Below are positions 27,106 through 35,787 of a stretch of 64,000 bases of DNA, in pieces. How positions within the stretch are numbered: position 1 is the first letter of the stretch; every line of letters starts with the position of its first letter. The stretch is taken from the NCBI GenBank assembly GCA_016712275.1, contig JADJRI010000033.1, positions 22,651 through 86,650 of the forward strand. The letters run 5' to 3'. A program made the position numbers and the translations under genes. Source of the DNA: Planctomycetota bacterium. GTDB lineage: Bacteria > Planctomycetota > Phycisphaerae > UBA1845 > UTPLA1. Under the pieces are notes generated by a model. That model was not told the DNA's origin. It was given only the letters and a program-made list of their open reading frames with translations, and did not search any database.

Positions 27106-27296
27106 GGTTTTTCCCCCATGGCGCGGAAAATGCGCCAGCCTTTCAGTATCGTATGCACCCCGTGGTCAGTTTTGTTCGCCCACGACCGAATTCAGATCCG
27201 AACGCCGGTAACGACACGTGGTATCGGACGAATCCCGGTTTGCAACAATGAATCGGACGTAACTCGCATCAGGTGGAAAGGGGAAACCGCCGGTAA

Positions 27297-27656
27297 TCAC
27301 TGCTTCGGCAGCGTGCTCAGGACCTGGGCAACGGTCTCGTGTATCTCAAGCACCTTGTTAAGCTGCGTCACTTGTATGGCACCGCGGACGCGCGGATCGA
27401 CGCCGATGATCGCAACCCGGCGGCCCACCATGCGGAAACTCTTGCTCAAATGAACGAGTGAGCCGAGCGCGACGCTGGGCGCGAACTTCACACGGCTGAT
27501 GTCGAGAACGATCGGCACCATGTGCTTTTCAGCGGCAAGCGTGCTCACCGATTCGACCAACTCTGCAGTGGAAACGTCGTCCAGCGTCCGGCGCGTGACG
27601 GCGATCAACAGAACTTGATCGTGCGGCATGACCTGTGTAACGGCGGCTTCGGACAT
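27297..27656 (-). CDS. STAS-domain protein (anti-sigma factor antagonist type)
   Basis: A 119-residue single STAS domain (VLLIAVTRRTLDDVSTAELVESV, VPIVLDISRVKF, RRVAIIGVDPRVRGAI). The loop FAPSVALGSLV keeps the serine that partner kinases phosphorylate in SpoIIAA/RsbV proteins. No anti-sigma kinase is adjacent, but a PP2C-type phosphatase of the RsbU class occurs at 47122-48908. Linking the two is speculative. The tRNA-Arg gene on the same strand lies upstream. Confidence 0.82.
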   Translation of the reverse strand: MSEAAVTQVMPHDQVLLIAVTRRTLDDVSTAELVESVSTLAAEKHMVPIVLDISRVKFAPSVALGSLVHLSKSFRMVGRRVAIIGVDPRVRGAIQVTQLNKVLEIHETVAQVLSTLPKQ

Positions 27657-27712
27657 AACCCACTCGTTCGCGATCGACCCGGCGAAAGGGCGCGAAAGAC
27701 TCGGCTTATCAA

Positions 27713-27786
27713 CGTCCCCGACAGGAGTCGAACCTGTAACCTTCGGCTTCGGAGGCCGACGCTCTATCCAATTGAGCTACGAGGAC
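27713..27786 (-). tRNA. tRNA-Arg (anticodon CCG)
   Basis: Canonical cloverleaf on the minus strand: acceptor GTCCTCG with CGGGGAC, D-arm AGCTCAATTGGATAGAGC, anticodon stem-loop TCGGC-CTCCGAA-GCCGA giving CCG (codon CGG), T-arm ACAGGTTCGACTCCTGT. About 74 bases. Confidence 0.95.
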
Positions 27787-28010
27787 TCGTGACCCTTGTT
27801 CGGTAATGCGATTGTAACGCGCAAGCGCGCGGGGGCAAGCTCCGACATGCCTGGGCTTTGCGGCCGATTTCCGGCTTTTGGGCCGCGAATTGCACGAAGA
27901 GCCCCGGTTTGCGATAGTCAGTCGATCTGCGGTAACATCGTTTCAACATGGACGGCGGGGGGCCGATGGATCGGAATCGAAACCGCATGAAATGAGGTCA
28001 ACGAAAACGC

Positions 28011-29252
28011 ATGGCGACCGCAACGCAGGACTCCAAGACAAACGAGCAACTGAAAATAGCCGACCAATATGGCGCTCACAACTATCACCCGCTGCCAGTG
28101 ATCGTCGAGTCGGGCGAGGGCTGCTGGGTGACCGATGTCGAAGGAAACAAGTACCTCGATATGCTGGCCGCCTACTCGGCGCTTAACTTTGGTTACTCGA
28201 ATGAACGGCTCATCGCAGCCGCGACCAAGCAACTGAACAAGGTAACCCTCACGTCACGGGCATTTCACAATGACCAGCTCGGTCCCTTCTGCAAGGATCT
28301 GTGCGAACTCACCGGCTATGAATGCGTGCTGCCGATGAATAGCGGCGCGGAGGCGGTGGAGACGGCGGTAAAGATGGCCCGCAAATGGGGCTACAAGGTG
28401 AAAGGTATTGAAGAAGGCAAGGCCGAGGTGATTTGCGCTCGCGGGAATTTTCATGGGCGAACGACGACGATCGTGAGCTTCAGCACCGATGCGCAATATC
28501 GCGATGGGTTCGGCCCCTTCACGCCCGGCTTTCCGCTCGTTCCCTTCGGCGATGTGGCCGCACTGGAAAAGGCGATCAACAAGAACACGGCCGCGTTTCT
28601 GGTCGAACCGATTCAGGCCGAAAGTGGCATACTTGTTCCGCCCGATGGCTATATCAGAAAAGTGCGAGAGCTTTGCACGAAGAATAATGTGCTGTTCATT
28701 GCCGATGAGATTCAGACGGGTTTATGCCGCACGGGCGATCGCTTTGCGTGGCAGCACGACGGGGCGGATGCCCGACCGGACGCAATGTGCCTGGGCAAGG
28801 CCCTGGGCGGCGGCGTCGTGCCGATTTCCGCGGTGGTCTCATCACGTGCGATTATGAGTGTGTTCAATCCCGGCGATCATGGTTCGACGTTTGGCGGCAA
28901 TCCGCTGGCGTGCGCCGTGGGGCGCGTGGCAGTCGATATGATCAAAAACGACGGCCTCGACAAGCGTTCGAAGGAACTCGGCACGTACTTCAAGAGCAAG
29001 CTGCAGGCCGTCGGCGCGACGGCGGTAAAGGAAGTGCGCGGTCGCGGACTTTTGATCGGCGTGCAGATCAAGGAGAATTATCCGAAGGCCCGCTGGTTCT
29101 GCGAGAAATTCATGGATGATGGAATTCTCTGCAAGGATGCACACGACGATGTCATCCGGTTTGCTCCGCCGCTGATCATTGAGAAAAGCGATATTGACTG
29201 GGCGATGGAGCGAATTGGGCCGGTGTTAATGAGCGCGTCGGCGAATGGTTGA
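28011..29252 (+). CDS. rocD: Ornithine aminotransferase
   Basis: A 413-residue class-III PLP aminotransferase converting ornithine and 2-oxoglutarate to glutamate semialdehyde and glutamate. It shows the ornithine-transaminase pattern: MNSGAEAVETAVKMARKWGY, NFHGRT, the cofactor Asp in FIADEIQTGLCRTG, the Schiff-base Lys in CLGKALGGG, and GSTFGGNPLACAV. The length is normal. It starts a plus-strand run with a nucleotidyltransferase pair, a cDPG-synthetase-like gene and argF, so ornithine and arginine nitrogen metabolism are grouped here. Confidence 0.93.
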   Translation: MATATQDSKTNEQLKIADQYGAHNYHPLPVIVESGEGCWVTDVEGNKYLDMLAAYSALNFGYSNERLIAAATKQLNKVTLTSRAFHNDQLGPFCKDLCELTGYECVLPMNSGAEAVETAVKMARKWGYKVKGIEEGKAEVICARGNFHGRTTTIVSFSTDAQYRDGFGPFTPGFPLVPFGDVAALEKAINKNTAAFLVEPIQAESGILVPPDGYIRKVRELCTKNNVLFIADEIQTGLCRTGDRFAWQHDGADARPDAMCLGKALGGGVVPISAVVSSRAIMSVFNPGDHGSTFGGNPLACAVGRVAVDMIKNDGLDKRSKELGTYFKSKLQAVGATAVKEVRGRGLLIGVQIKENYPKARWFCEKFMDDGILCKDAHDDVIRFAPPLIIEKSDIDWAMERIGPVLMSASANG

Positions 29253-29279
29253 TGAGCATTCGAATTTGACGAGTGATAC

Positions 29280-29483
29280 ATGGGAATTGATAAGACTCAA
29301 GTGCGTATTTTCGGGTCGTTTGAAGAGGCAGACGAGGCGGATTACGAGTTTTATCGTTCGCTGACGCCTGCTCAGCGCATGCAGATACTCCTCGAACTTG
29401 TGGCGACACACGATGGCGACGATTCCGCACCTAAAGCAAGACTTCAAAGAGTTTATCGAATTACTGAACTCGGCGGGAGTTAA
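29280..29483 (+). CDS. Small acidic protein paired with a nucleotidyltransferase
   Basis: A 67-residue soluble protein (RIFGSFEEADEADYEFYRSLTPAQRMQILLEL), the type often found directly before a minimal nucleotidyltransferase. Its 3' end overlaps that gene by 71 bases in another frame. The pairing suggests an antitoxin-like or regulatory partner; no DNA-binding motif is obvious. Codons and the conserved SFEEADEADYEFY-type segment support it being real. Confidence 0.6.
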   Translation: MGIDKTQVRIFGSFEEADEADYEFYRSLTPAQRMQILLELVATHDGDDSAPKARLQRVYRITELGGS

Positions 29484-29889
29484 GTATGTCTTGGTCGGCG
29501 CGTATGCAGTCGCGCACCATGGCGCACCTCGCTATACGAGCGACATTGATTTCCTCATCGAACCTTCACTCGCAAATGCGCAACTTGTGCTTCAGGTGCT
29601 CAACACATTCGGATTTGCTTCATTGAGAATAACTGAAACGGATTTATCAAAAGCCAATCAAATTGTGCAACTGGGTGTGAAGCCCAATCGAATTGATTTG
29701 CTGACCAGCATTTCCGGCGTTAGCTTCGATCAAGCATATGATGCACGAGTTAACGCAGAGATTGATGGCGTTCTCGTGCCCATTCTTGGGTGCGTAGAAC
29801 TCATCAGGAACAAACGATCCTCTGGCCGACCAAAAGATGTTGCTGATGCGGTTTCTCTTGAGCGAATTCAAGAGGATTCAGGCGCATGA
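29413..29889 (+). CDS. Minimal nucleotidyltransferase-fold protein
   Basis: About 158 residues from ATG 29413 (MATIPHLKQ). The catalytic pattern is VGAYAVAHHGAPRYTSDIDFLIE (G-x-x-A, R-x-T-x-D-x-D), the metal-binding site of MNT-type nucleotidyltransferases. A conserved helical end (ELIRNKRSSGRPKDVADA) follows. Such genes with a small upstream partner resemble toxin-antitoxin modules, but activity is unproven. It is in frame-overlap with the 67-residue gene and lies inside the arginine group. A second, longer family member lies at 15736. Confidence 0.75.
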   Translation: MATIPHLKQDFKEFIELLNSAGVKYVLVGAYAVAHHGAPRYTSDIDFLIEPSLANAQLVLQVLNTFGFASLRITETDLSKANQIVQLGVKPNRIDLLTSISGVSFDQAYDARVNAEIDGVLVPILGCVELIRNKRSSGRPKDVADAVSLERIQEDSGA

Positions 29890-29919
29890 AAAAACCGAAG
29901 TGATTTGCTCAAGGCTAAC

Positions 29920-29977
29920 GGGCGCTCCGGCAGGCCGGATTACTGAGCTAGGCTCAGCCTGACGCCCCCGGTCTTTT
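29920..29977 (+). other. Three-way-junction RNA or complex terminator
   Basis: P1 GGGCG (29920-29924) pairs with CGCCC (29963-29967). It encloses TCCGG-CAGG-CCGGA and the perfect CTGAGC-TAG-GCTCAG. A T5 run follows at 29973. It could simply terminate the nucleotidyltransferase transcript or be a leader element for the next gene, 170 bases on. No known riboswitch class is recognised. Confidence 0.45.
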
Positions 29978-30145
29978 TCAGTTGCGGTGACCGGGTTTTT
30001 GGCACGAGCTAAATCGCTTCGGCTACATAAAACATATCACGGATTTTTAATCGAGCAAGTAAAATCCTTGCGAGTCTCGCACGGAGATTGCACGGATTTA
30101 CCGGCATGTGAATTTGGCTCTCTCTTTTTTGCGAAGGAGTCATGC

Positions 30146-31558
30146 ATGTCCGCACATAAACCGATCTCCGTACTGATCTTGGGCGCAGCGGGTCGAGATT
30201 TTCACAACTTCAACTGTTGCTATCGGCATGATGATCGTTACACGGTTGCGGCTTTTACCGCAACACAAATCCCGAATATCGCGGGGCGCAGCTATCCCTC
30301 GGTGCTTGCGGGTTCGATGTATCCGCGCGGGATTCCCATCATGCCGGAAGACGCCTTCGAGTCGTTTATTCGCGAACATGGAATCGATCTCGCGGTTTTC
30401 AGCTACTCTGATGTTCCCCATGCGTATGTCATGCACATGGCATCCCGGGCCAACGCGGCGGGCGCGAGTTTTGGACTGATCGGCACGCGAAAGACGATGC
30501 TGAAGTCGTCGAAGCCGGTGATTGCCGTTTGCGCGGTTCGCACCGGCAGCGGAAAGAGTCAGACGACACGCGTGGCGGCCAACACGCTGAAGAAAATGGG
30601 CAAGCGCATTGCCGTGGTGCGGCATCCGATGCCGTATGGCGACCTGGCGAAGCAGGCGTGTCAGCGATTTGCAGAGATCGCCGACATGGATCGGCACGAT
30701 TGCACGATTGAGGAAAGGGAGGAATACGAGCTTCATATAGAAGCTGGAAATCTGCTCTTTGCCGGCGTCGATTATCACCAGATTCTTTCGGCGGCCGAGA
30801 AAGAGGCCGACGTGATTCTGTGGGACGGCGGCAACAACGACACGCCGTTCTTTAAGCCGGATCTGCTGATTACTGTGGCGGACCCGCATCGACCGGGACA
30901 TGAGGCGGCCTATTACCCGGGCGAAACAAACTTCCGCATGGCGGATGTGATTCTGATCAACAAGTGCAACACCGCGCACGTGGAGGGGATTGACGTGGTG
31001 GAGGCGAATGCGAAACGAATGAACCCGATAGCGGAGGTGATACGAGCCAATTCCGCGGTGTTATGCCGTGATGGAGAGAAGATGCGAGGCAAACGCGTTC
31101 TGGTGGTGGAGGATGGTCCGACGCTGACGCATGGCGAAATGCGTTATGGCGCGGGGCATGTGGCGGCCCGGCAATTCGGTGCGGCGAAGATCGTTGATCC
31201 GCGGCCGTTCGCGCGCGGTTCGATCAAGGTGACCTATGAGAAGTACCGGCACATGGAGGAGATTTTGCCGGCGATGGGGTATGGGGCCGCGCAAATTGCC
31301 GATCTCGAGGCGACGATCAATGCGGCGGAATGCGACGTGGTGGCCATTGGGACGCCGATCGATTTGGGGCACTTGATCAAGATTAACAAGCCGCACGTGA
31401 GGGTGGAGTATGAGCTGGCGGAAGCGGAGCGGAACGTATTTCGACCATCATCCGAGTCATACAAAGTTCCGTTGAAGTCGTGCGAGAAGTTGAGATTTTT
31501 TGGTTTGAAGGGCGTCCTTGCAGAAAGTGGATGTAGGGCCATAGCATATCCTCGATAA
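30146..31558 (+). CDS. Cyclic 2,3-diphosphoglycerate synthetase-like P-loop protein (COG2403)
   Basis: About 470 residues from ATG 30146, preceded by GAAGGAG. An N-terminal Rossmann-like part (ISVLILGAAGRDFHNFN, ASFGLIGTRKTMLKS) is followed by a P-loop GTPase/ligase-type domain (VCAVRTGSGKSQTTR, DVILWDGGNNDTPF, DVILINKCNTA). A C-terminal metal or phosphate-binding region ends the protein. The family contains the archaeal enzyme that cyclises 2,3-diphosphoglycerate; most bacterial members are uncharacterised. It lies 55 bases before argF, an arrangement hinting at a link to ornithine or carbamoyl-phosphate metabolism. Confidence 0.75.
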   Translation: MSAHKPISVLILGAAGRDFHNFNCCYRHDDRYTVAAFTATQIPNIAGRSYPSVLAGSMYPRGIPIMPEDAFESFIREHGIDLAVFSYSDVPHAYVMHMASRANAAGASFGLIGTRKTMLKSSKPVIAVCAVRTGSGKSQTTRVAANTLKKMGKRIAVVRHPMPYGDLAKQACQRFAEIADMDRHDCTIEEREEYELHIEAGNLLFAGVDYHQILSAAEKEADVILWDGGNNDTPFFKPDLLITVADPHRPGHEAAYYPGETNFRMADVILINKCNTAHVEGIDVVEANAKRMNPIAEVIRANSAVLCRDGEKMRGKRVLVVEDGPTLTHGEMRYGAGHVAARQFGAAKIVDPRPFARGSIKVTYEKYRHMEEILPAMGYGAAQIADLEATINAAECDVVAIGTPIDLGHLIKINKPHVRVEYELAEAERNVFRPSSESYKVPLKSCEKLRFFGLKGVLAESGCRAIAYPR

Positions 31559-31613
31559 CGCAAATTGGCAGGCCTTTGAGCCTGAATCTCGGTAATTGGA
31601 GGAGCCCCCGTTC

Positions 31614-32549
31614 ATGAGTAATCCGCTGAAGGGCAAGAGCCTTGTCTCGCTGGCCCATCTTTCGCCAGATGAGTTGCATTTGATATTGGACACCGCCGCG
31701 AAGGTGAAGAAGAACCCCCGCGAGTACTCGACCAAGTTTGCCGGCAAGACCCTCGCGATGATTTTCCAAAAGCCGTCTTTGCGCACGCGCGTCTCCTTTG
31801 AGGCCGGCATGACCCAGATGGGCGGCCACGCCATCTATCTCGGCCCTACCGACATCAGCATCGGAAAGCGCGAAACAACCGAGGACATCGCCTTGGTTCT
31901 TTCGCGCATGTGCTACATCATCATGGCCCGCACCTTCGGCCACGACATCGTCGAGGATCTCGCCAAATACGCCAAGGTGCCGGTCATCAACGGCCTGTCG
32001 GATTTTTCCCACCCCTGCCAGATCCTCGCCGACCTCCAAACGATCGCGGAGCGGCGAGGTAAGCTAAAAGGCCTGCGGTTCACCTATCTGGGCGACGGCA
32101 ACAATGTGGCTCATTCCATTTTGTTTGGCGGCGCGATCGCGGGCATGCATGTTTCAATTGTGACGCCTGAGGGCTTCGAGCCGAATGCCGACGTCGTAAA
32201 GCGATCGATGGAAATCGCCGCGAAAACCGGCGGCGGCGTGAATGTCACGCGCAGCATCGAGGAGGGCGCGAAAAATGCGGATGTGCTCTACACCGATGTG
32301 TGGGCCAGCATGGGGCAGGAGGCCGACGCACAGCGGCGGCATGCCCACTTTGTTCCATACCAGTTAAACATGGGCGTTCTGAAACTGGCGAATCCCGATT
32401 GTGTGGTGTTGCATTGTCTGCCGGCCCATTACGGCGACGAGATCACCTACGACATTACACGCACCAAGAACTCGGCTGTCTTTGATGAGGCGGAAAATCG
32501 CATGCACGCGCAAAAGGCGCTCATGTTGCTGCTGGCTGGCGCGGTCTGA
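31614..32549 (+). CDS. argF: Ornithine carbamoyltransferase
   Basis: A 311-residue enzyme condensing ornithine and carbamoyl phosphate to citrulline. The carbamoyl-phosphate loop reads FQKPSLRTRVSFE; HPCQILADLQT and HCLPAH (catalytic Cys) are intact. ATG 31614 has GGAGGA about ten bases upstream; ATG 31596 in frame is less likely. It is the last gene of the plus-strand run. With rocD and the convergent arginine deiminase, it permits ornithine-citrulline-arginine interconversion. Confidence 0.95.
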   Translation: MSNPLKGKSLVSLAHLSPDELHLILDTAAKVKKNPREYSTKFAGKTLAMIFQKPSLRTRVSFEAGMTQMGGHAIYLGPTDISIGKRETTEDIALVLSRMCYIIMARTFGHDIVEDLAKYAKVPVINGLSDFSHPCQILADLQTIAERRGKLKGLRFTYLGDGNNVAHSILFGGAIAGMHVSIVTPEGFEPNADVVKRSMEIAAKTGGGVNVTRSIEEGAKNADVLYTDVWASMGQEADAQRRHAHFVPYQLNMGVLKLANPDCVVLHCLPAHYGDEITYDITRTKNSAVFDEAENRMHAQKALMLLLAGAV

Positions 32550-32638
32550 AATGCCGAAATGCCGGCAATTCGAAATGCGAGATTTTCTTGATGAGATTAT
32601 CCGCCGACGAAGGCTCAACGCCGGATTTTCACGTGCAA

Positions 32639-32980
32639 TCACCGCAACTGCGTGCCCCTTCGAACGGAGCTGAACACACGAACGGGCGAATTGCGCTCCT
32701 GAAACGCGTTGCCCTGATAGTCGCGCGTGTATTGGTAGAAGTAGGTTTCCTCAATACTCTCGAGCGGCCCCTGCGCGCTCGGCCAACCCGATCGCCCGAT
32801 GTCGGTCGAGGCAATGGGTGTCGCCTCGACGTCATCAAAAAGCAGGGCGGGTGAGCCGAGCGTAATAACCTCAATTTGCTCTTCTTTTTGACACCCGACC
32901 AGCGCGGCTGTGATGAGTGCCGCGGCCGTCAGGGCAAAAGCGACGTAGAGCGACATGGATGTGGGTCCGTGACGATACAT
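32639..32980 (-). CDS. Hypothetical lipoprotein
   Basis: A 113-residue protein with a signal peptide and lipobox (ALITAALVGC) near residue 30 and a short unremarkable mature part (EVITLGSPALLFDDVE, YFYQYTRDYQGN). ATG 32980 has GGGGGAAA eight bases upstream. No family recognised. It is a monocistronic gene between argF and arcA. Confidence 0.6.
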   Translation of the reverse strand: MYRHGPTSMSLYVAFALTAAALITAALVGCQKEEQIEVITLGSPALLFDDVEATPIASTDIGRSGWPSAQGPLESIEETYFYQYTRDYQGNAFQERNSPVRVFSSVRRGTQLR

Positions 32981-33318
32981 GGCTGCGTTTCCCCCTTCGC
33001 ATCCATGCGTTCTTAATTCAAACGCGCTTTCCTTTTCGCGGCATTACAGCGGGCCTACAGTCGAGCGCTGCAACGAATCTCGCAAGGGGGCACGAGCGAT
33101 GCCGTAGAAATTGCAGCGTTCACACCGCGAATCTCCCGGTAAGTTATGATAGGACGTCGATCGTAAGTGCTGCAGAGAAAAGCGCCCTGCGCTCGCGTCA
33201 TATAACAATACCGGGGTACGGTGATGCTCTGTGCGGGTTGGCCGGACTTTATCGAATGCGACGGTTGTGCCGGGCCTTGGTTTTCCACCGACAAAACACA
33301 TGGAAAAAGCCAGGCTCT

Positions 33319-34547
33319 TTACTCGCGCGGCCGGCGGCGCAGCGGCATGGTCATGCACCTGGGCCCGCCGAGCCCGCGAACCAGTTCAGACCCGGGAATG
33401 GCGATGCACTCCACACCGGCCTTTTGCATCGCTTTGATGGTTCGTTCATTGCGCCGATAGGTGCAGGCCACGCCAGGCGCGATGGCCAGAATGTTGGTGC
33501 CATCGGTTCGCTGCTCGCGGGTTGCAAAGTGTTCGTCGCCGCCGCCCGACGGAATGATCTTGAGTTCAGTGCCGAATTCGTCGCTGAGAATCCGGTTGAG
33601 CGATCGGGTTTCCTTGACGCGAATAACTTCACCCTGGCCGTCGGAAGTGAGTTGCTCGATGTGGTCGATTCGCTCCATCACGCCGGGATACCAAACGACC
33701 ACGCCGCGATCCACGATCGTAAACACAGTATCGAGATGCATGAACGATCGCTCGGATGGAATCGGTATTTCAAACACGCGCTTGATCTGTCCGCCGGCAA
33801 ACGCCTTGCGGGCGAATACGCGCACGGTTTCGCTGCGCGTCCGCTCGCTCACGCCGACGAGAAGCGATTCCTCGCTGAGCACAATCACATCGCCGCCCTC
33901 AATTGTGAACGGTCGATCCTCGATAGGATTGGTCGAACTGCCATAGAGAATCTGGTGGTGCGAAAACTCCGGGTGATGCTCCAGCACCGCCCGAACCAGC
34001 AGCGTCTCGCGCACGCGCTCCGAATAGTGCATTTTGCAAGAGATTGCGCTGCGCCCGACCACAACGCCGGGATCGCGGCTGAAATAGGAATTCGGAATCG
34101 GTGGCAAAATGAAGATGTTCGTCGCCGACCCGACCAAGGGCTGTCGGCCCGTCAGTTCATAATACTCATGGTTTGTGATGCCGCGAAAAAGAATCGCGAG
34201 GAGCATTTCATTCGATGTGATTTTCTCATCGATCAGGTCCGGCACGATCGCCGGCGCCTGATCGGTCGCGCACACCTGCTCAACAAGCCGCAACTTGGCT
34301 GGCGGGTCGCCAGGACTTCGAGCAGCAATTTTTCCAGATAGAGCACCCGAATGTCGCGGTCCAGCATGTCGCCGTCGAATTCGTCGTGCTCTTCCTGCAT
34401 GCCGGTCAAATATGGAATGTCCTCGAACAAAAATCGCTTCATGTTTTCGTGGGTCAGCCGATCGATTTCGTCGCCCGGCCGATGCACGAGAACTGCTTCG
34501 AGTGTGTCATATTCGTTGACGACATGAAGTTGCACGCAGACACCCAC
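33319..34547 (-). CDS. arcA: Arginine deiminase, one frameshift
   Basis: About 410 residues when a missing base near 34303 is restored (LLLEVLA then DPPAKLRLVEQV). It hydrolyses arginine to citrulline and ammonia. The N-terminal VNEYDTLEAVLVHRPG, the Asp-bearing SRDPGVVVGRSA, IEGGDVIVLSEESLLVG, RSFMHLDTVFTIVD and the catalytic Cys in GGPRCMTMPL are all present. The break lies in a GCGACCCGCC context and looks like an assembly indel. With argF nearby, the deiminase route to ornithine and carbamoyl phosphate may operate; no carbamate kinase or antiporter is seen here. Confidence 0.88.
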
Positions 34548-34747
34548 TTTGCATAAAGGTTTATCAGTCGGATAGTTATGATAACAGGTTTGCAGGGTTT
34601 TGGTCTAGGGCCGGTCGGGAACGCACGCCAAGCGATGACTCATAAAAAGGGCGGTATGGGCTTTGGATGTGATTGCGCGGATCGAAGGCTCATGCGCCCA
34701 GATTCTGAACAAGTGGGAAGCTGCGTACTCTTCGATTCAAAATCGGA

Positions 34748-35695
34748 TTACACCATCAGTTCCGTAAGGTGTGCCGCCACCGAGGCTTCGAGCGCGTCGA
34801 GGTTGTAGCCCCCTTCGAGACAGCTCACGATGCGGCCGTCGCAATGTTGGCCCGCCAGTTGTTTCAGCCATCGGGTCATTTGTGCAAAGCCACTCTCGGT
34901 CAGTTGCAAACTGGCGAGCGGATCGTTGGCATGGGCATCGAAACCGGCGGAAATAATCAGAAACTCCGGCCTAAAGTCGTCGAGCGCGGGCAGCACCTTG
35001 GATTCAAAGGCCGCCAGATAATCCGACTCCGTTGTAAAAGGGGGAATCGGCACATTGAGCGTGAATCCCTGCCCCGCGCCATCGCCGATTTCGCTCGCCC
35101 GGCCGCTGCCCGGCCAGAGGGGATGTTGATGGAGTGACACAAATAAGACACTAGGGTCTTCGTAAAAGAAATGCTGGGTGCCGTTGCCGTGATGCACGTC
35201 CCAATCGACGATGGCGATTCGGCCGACGCCGTGATGAATTTGCAGGTATTTGGCGAGTATGGATACGGTTCCGAAAAGGCAGAACCCCATCGCCTCATCT
35301 GGAAGCGCATGGTGGCCGGGCGGTCGCATGGCGCAAAAGGCGTTTGCGACAGTCTTGTTCATGACCGCATCGCCTGCCGTGAGCGCCGCATTGACAGCGG
35401 CGATGGCGGCATCGTAGCTTCGCCGGCTGATGACGGTGTCGCCGTGATCGAGCAGCGAGCGATCCACCTCGGCTTCGCAACGATTCTTCACCCAATCGTG
35501 GTAGTAGGGTACATGCAGTTTGCAGATCCACTCGACGGCATCGTGTGCGATGATCGGCTGATGATTCAGCATTGGCACGCGCGAGCGAAGGTGATCCGGC
35601 GCCAGCCGCTTGGCGCGATCGATGCGCTCGACATGACGGCCGGTGTCGTGTTCGAGGCTGATGGAATCCCAATAGTAGACAGTCGGTTGAGCCAT
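34748..35695 (-). CDS. Histone-deacetylase-family hydrolase
   Basis: About 315 residues from ATG 35695 (MAQPTVYYW); 35728 is an in-frame alternative. It has the arginase/deacetylase fold with zinc and catalytic residues: AMRPPGHHAL, IVDWDVHHGNGTQ, ISAGFDAHANDPL and CLEGGYNLDAL. Bacterial members act on acetylated polyamines, acetoin-related compounds or small amides. The neighbouring arginine and ornithine genes make an acetylpolyamine substrate attractive, but that is an inference. Confidence 0.9.
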   Translation of the reverse strand: MAQPTVYYWDSISLEHDTGRHVERIDRAKRLAPDHLRSRVPMLNHQPIIAHDAVEWICKLHVPYYHDWVKNRCEAEVDRSLLDHGDTVISRRSYDAAIAAVNAALTAGDAVMNKTVANAFCAMRPPGHHALPDEAMGFCLFGTVSILAKYLQIHHGVGRIAIVDWDVHHGNGTQHFFYEDPSVLFVSLHQHPLWPGSGRASEIGDGAGQGFTLNVPIPPFTTESDYLAAFESKVLPALDDFRPEFLIISAGFDAHANDPLASLQLTESGFAQMTRWLKQLAGQHCDGRIVSCLEGGYNLDALEASVAAHLTELMV

Positions 35696-35787
35696 CGACA
35701 GTTTTTCAGCGATGACGTGCGATTTCAACGATATTCACTTAAGAAGCAAGATTAACGCAACTATTTGAATGCAGGATGCAAAGTAAA

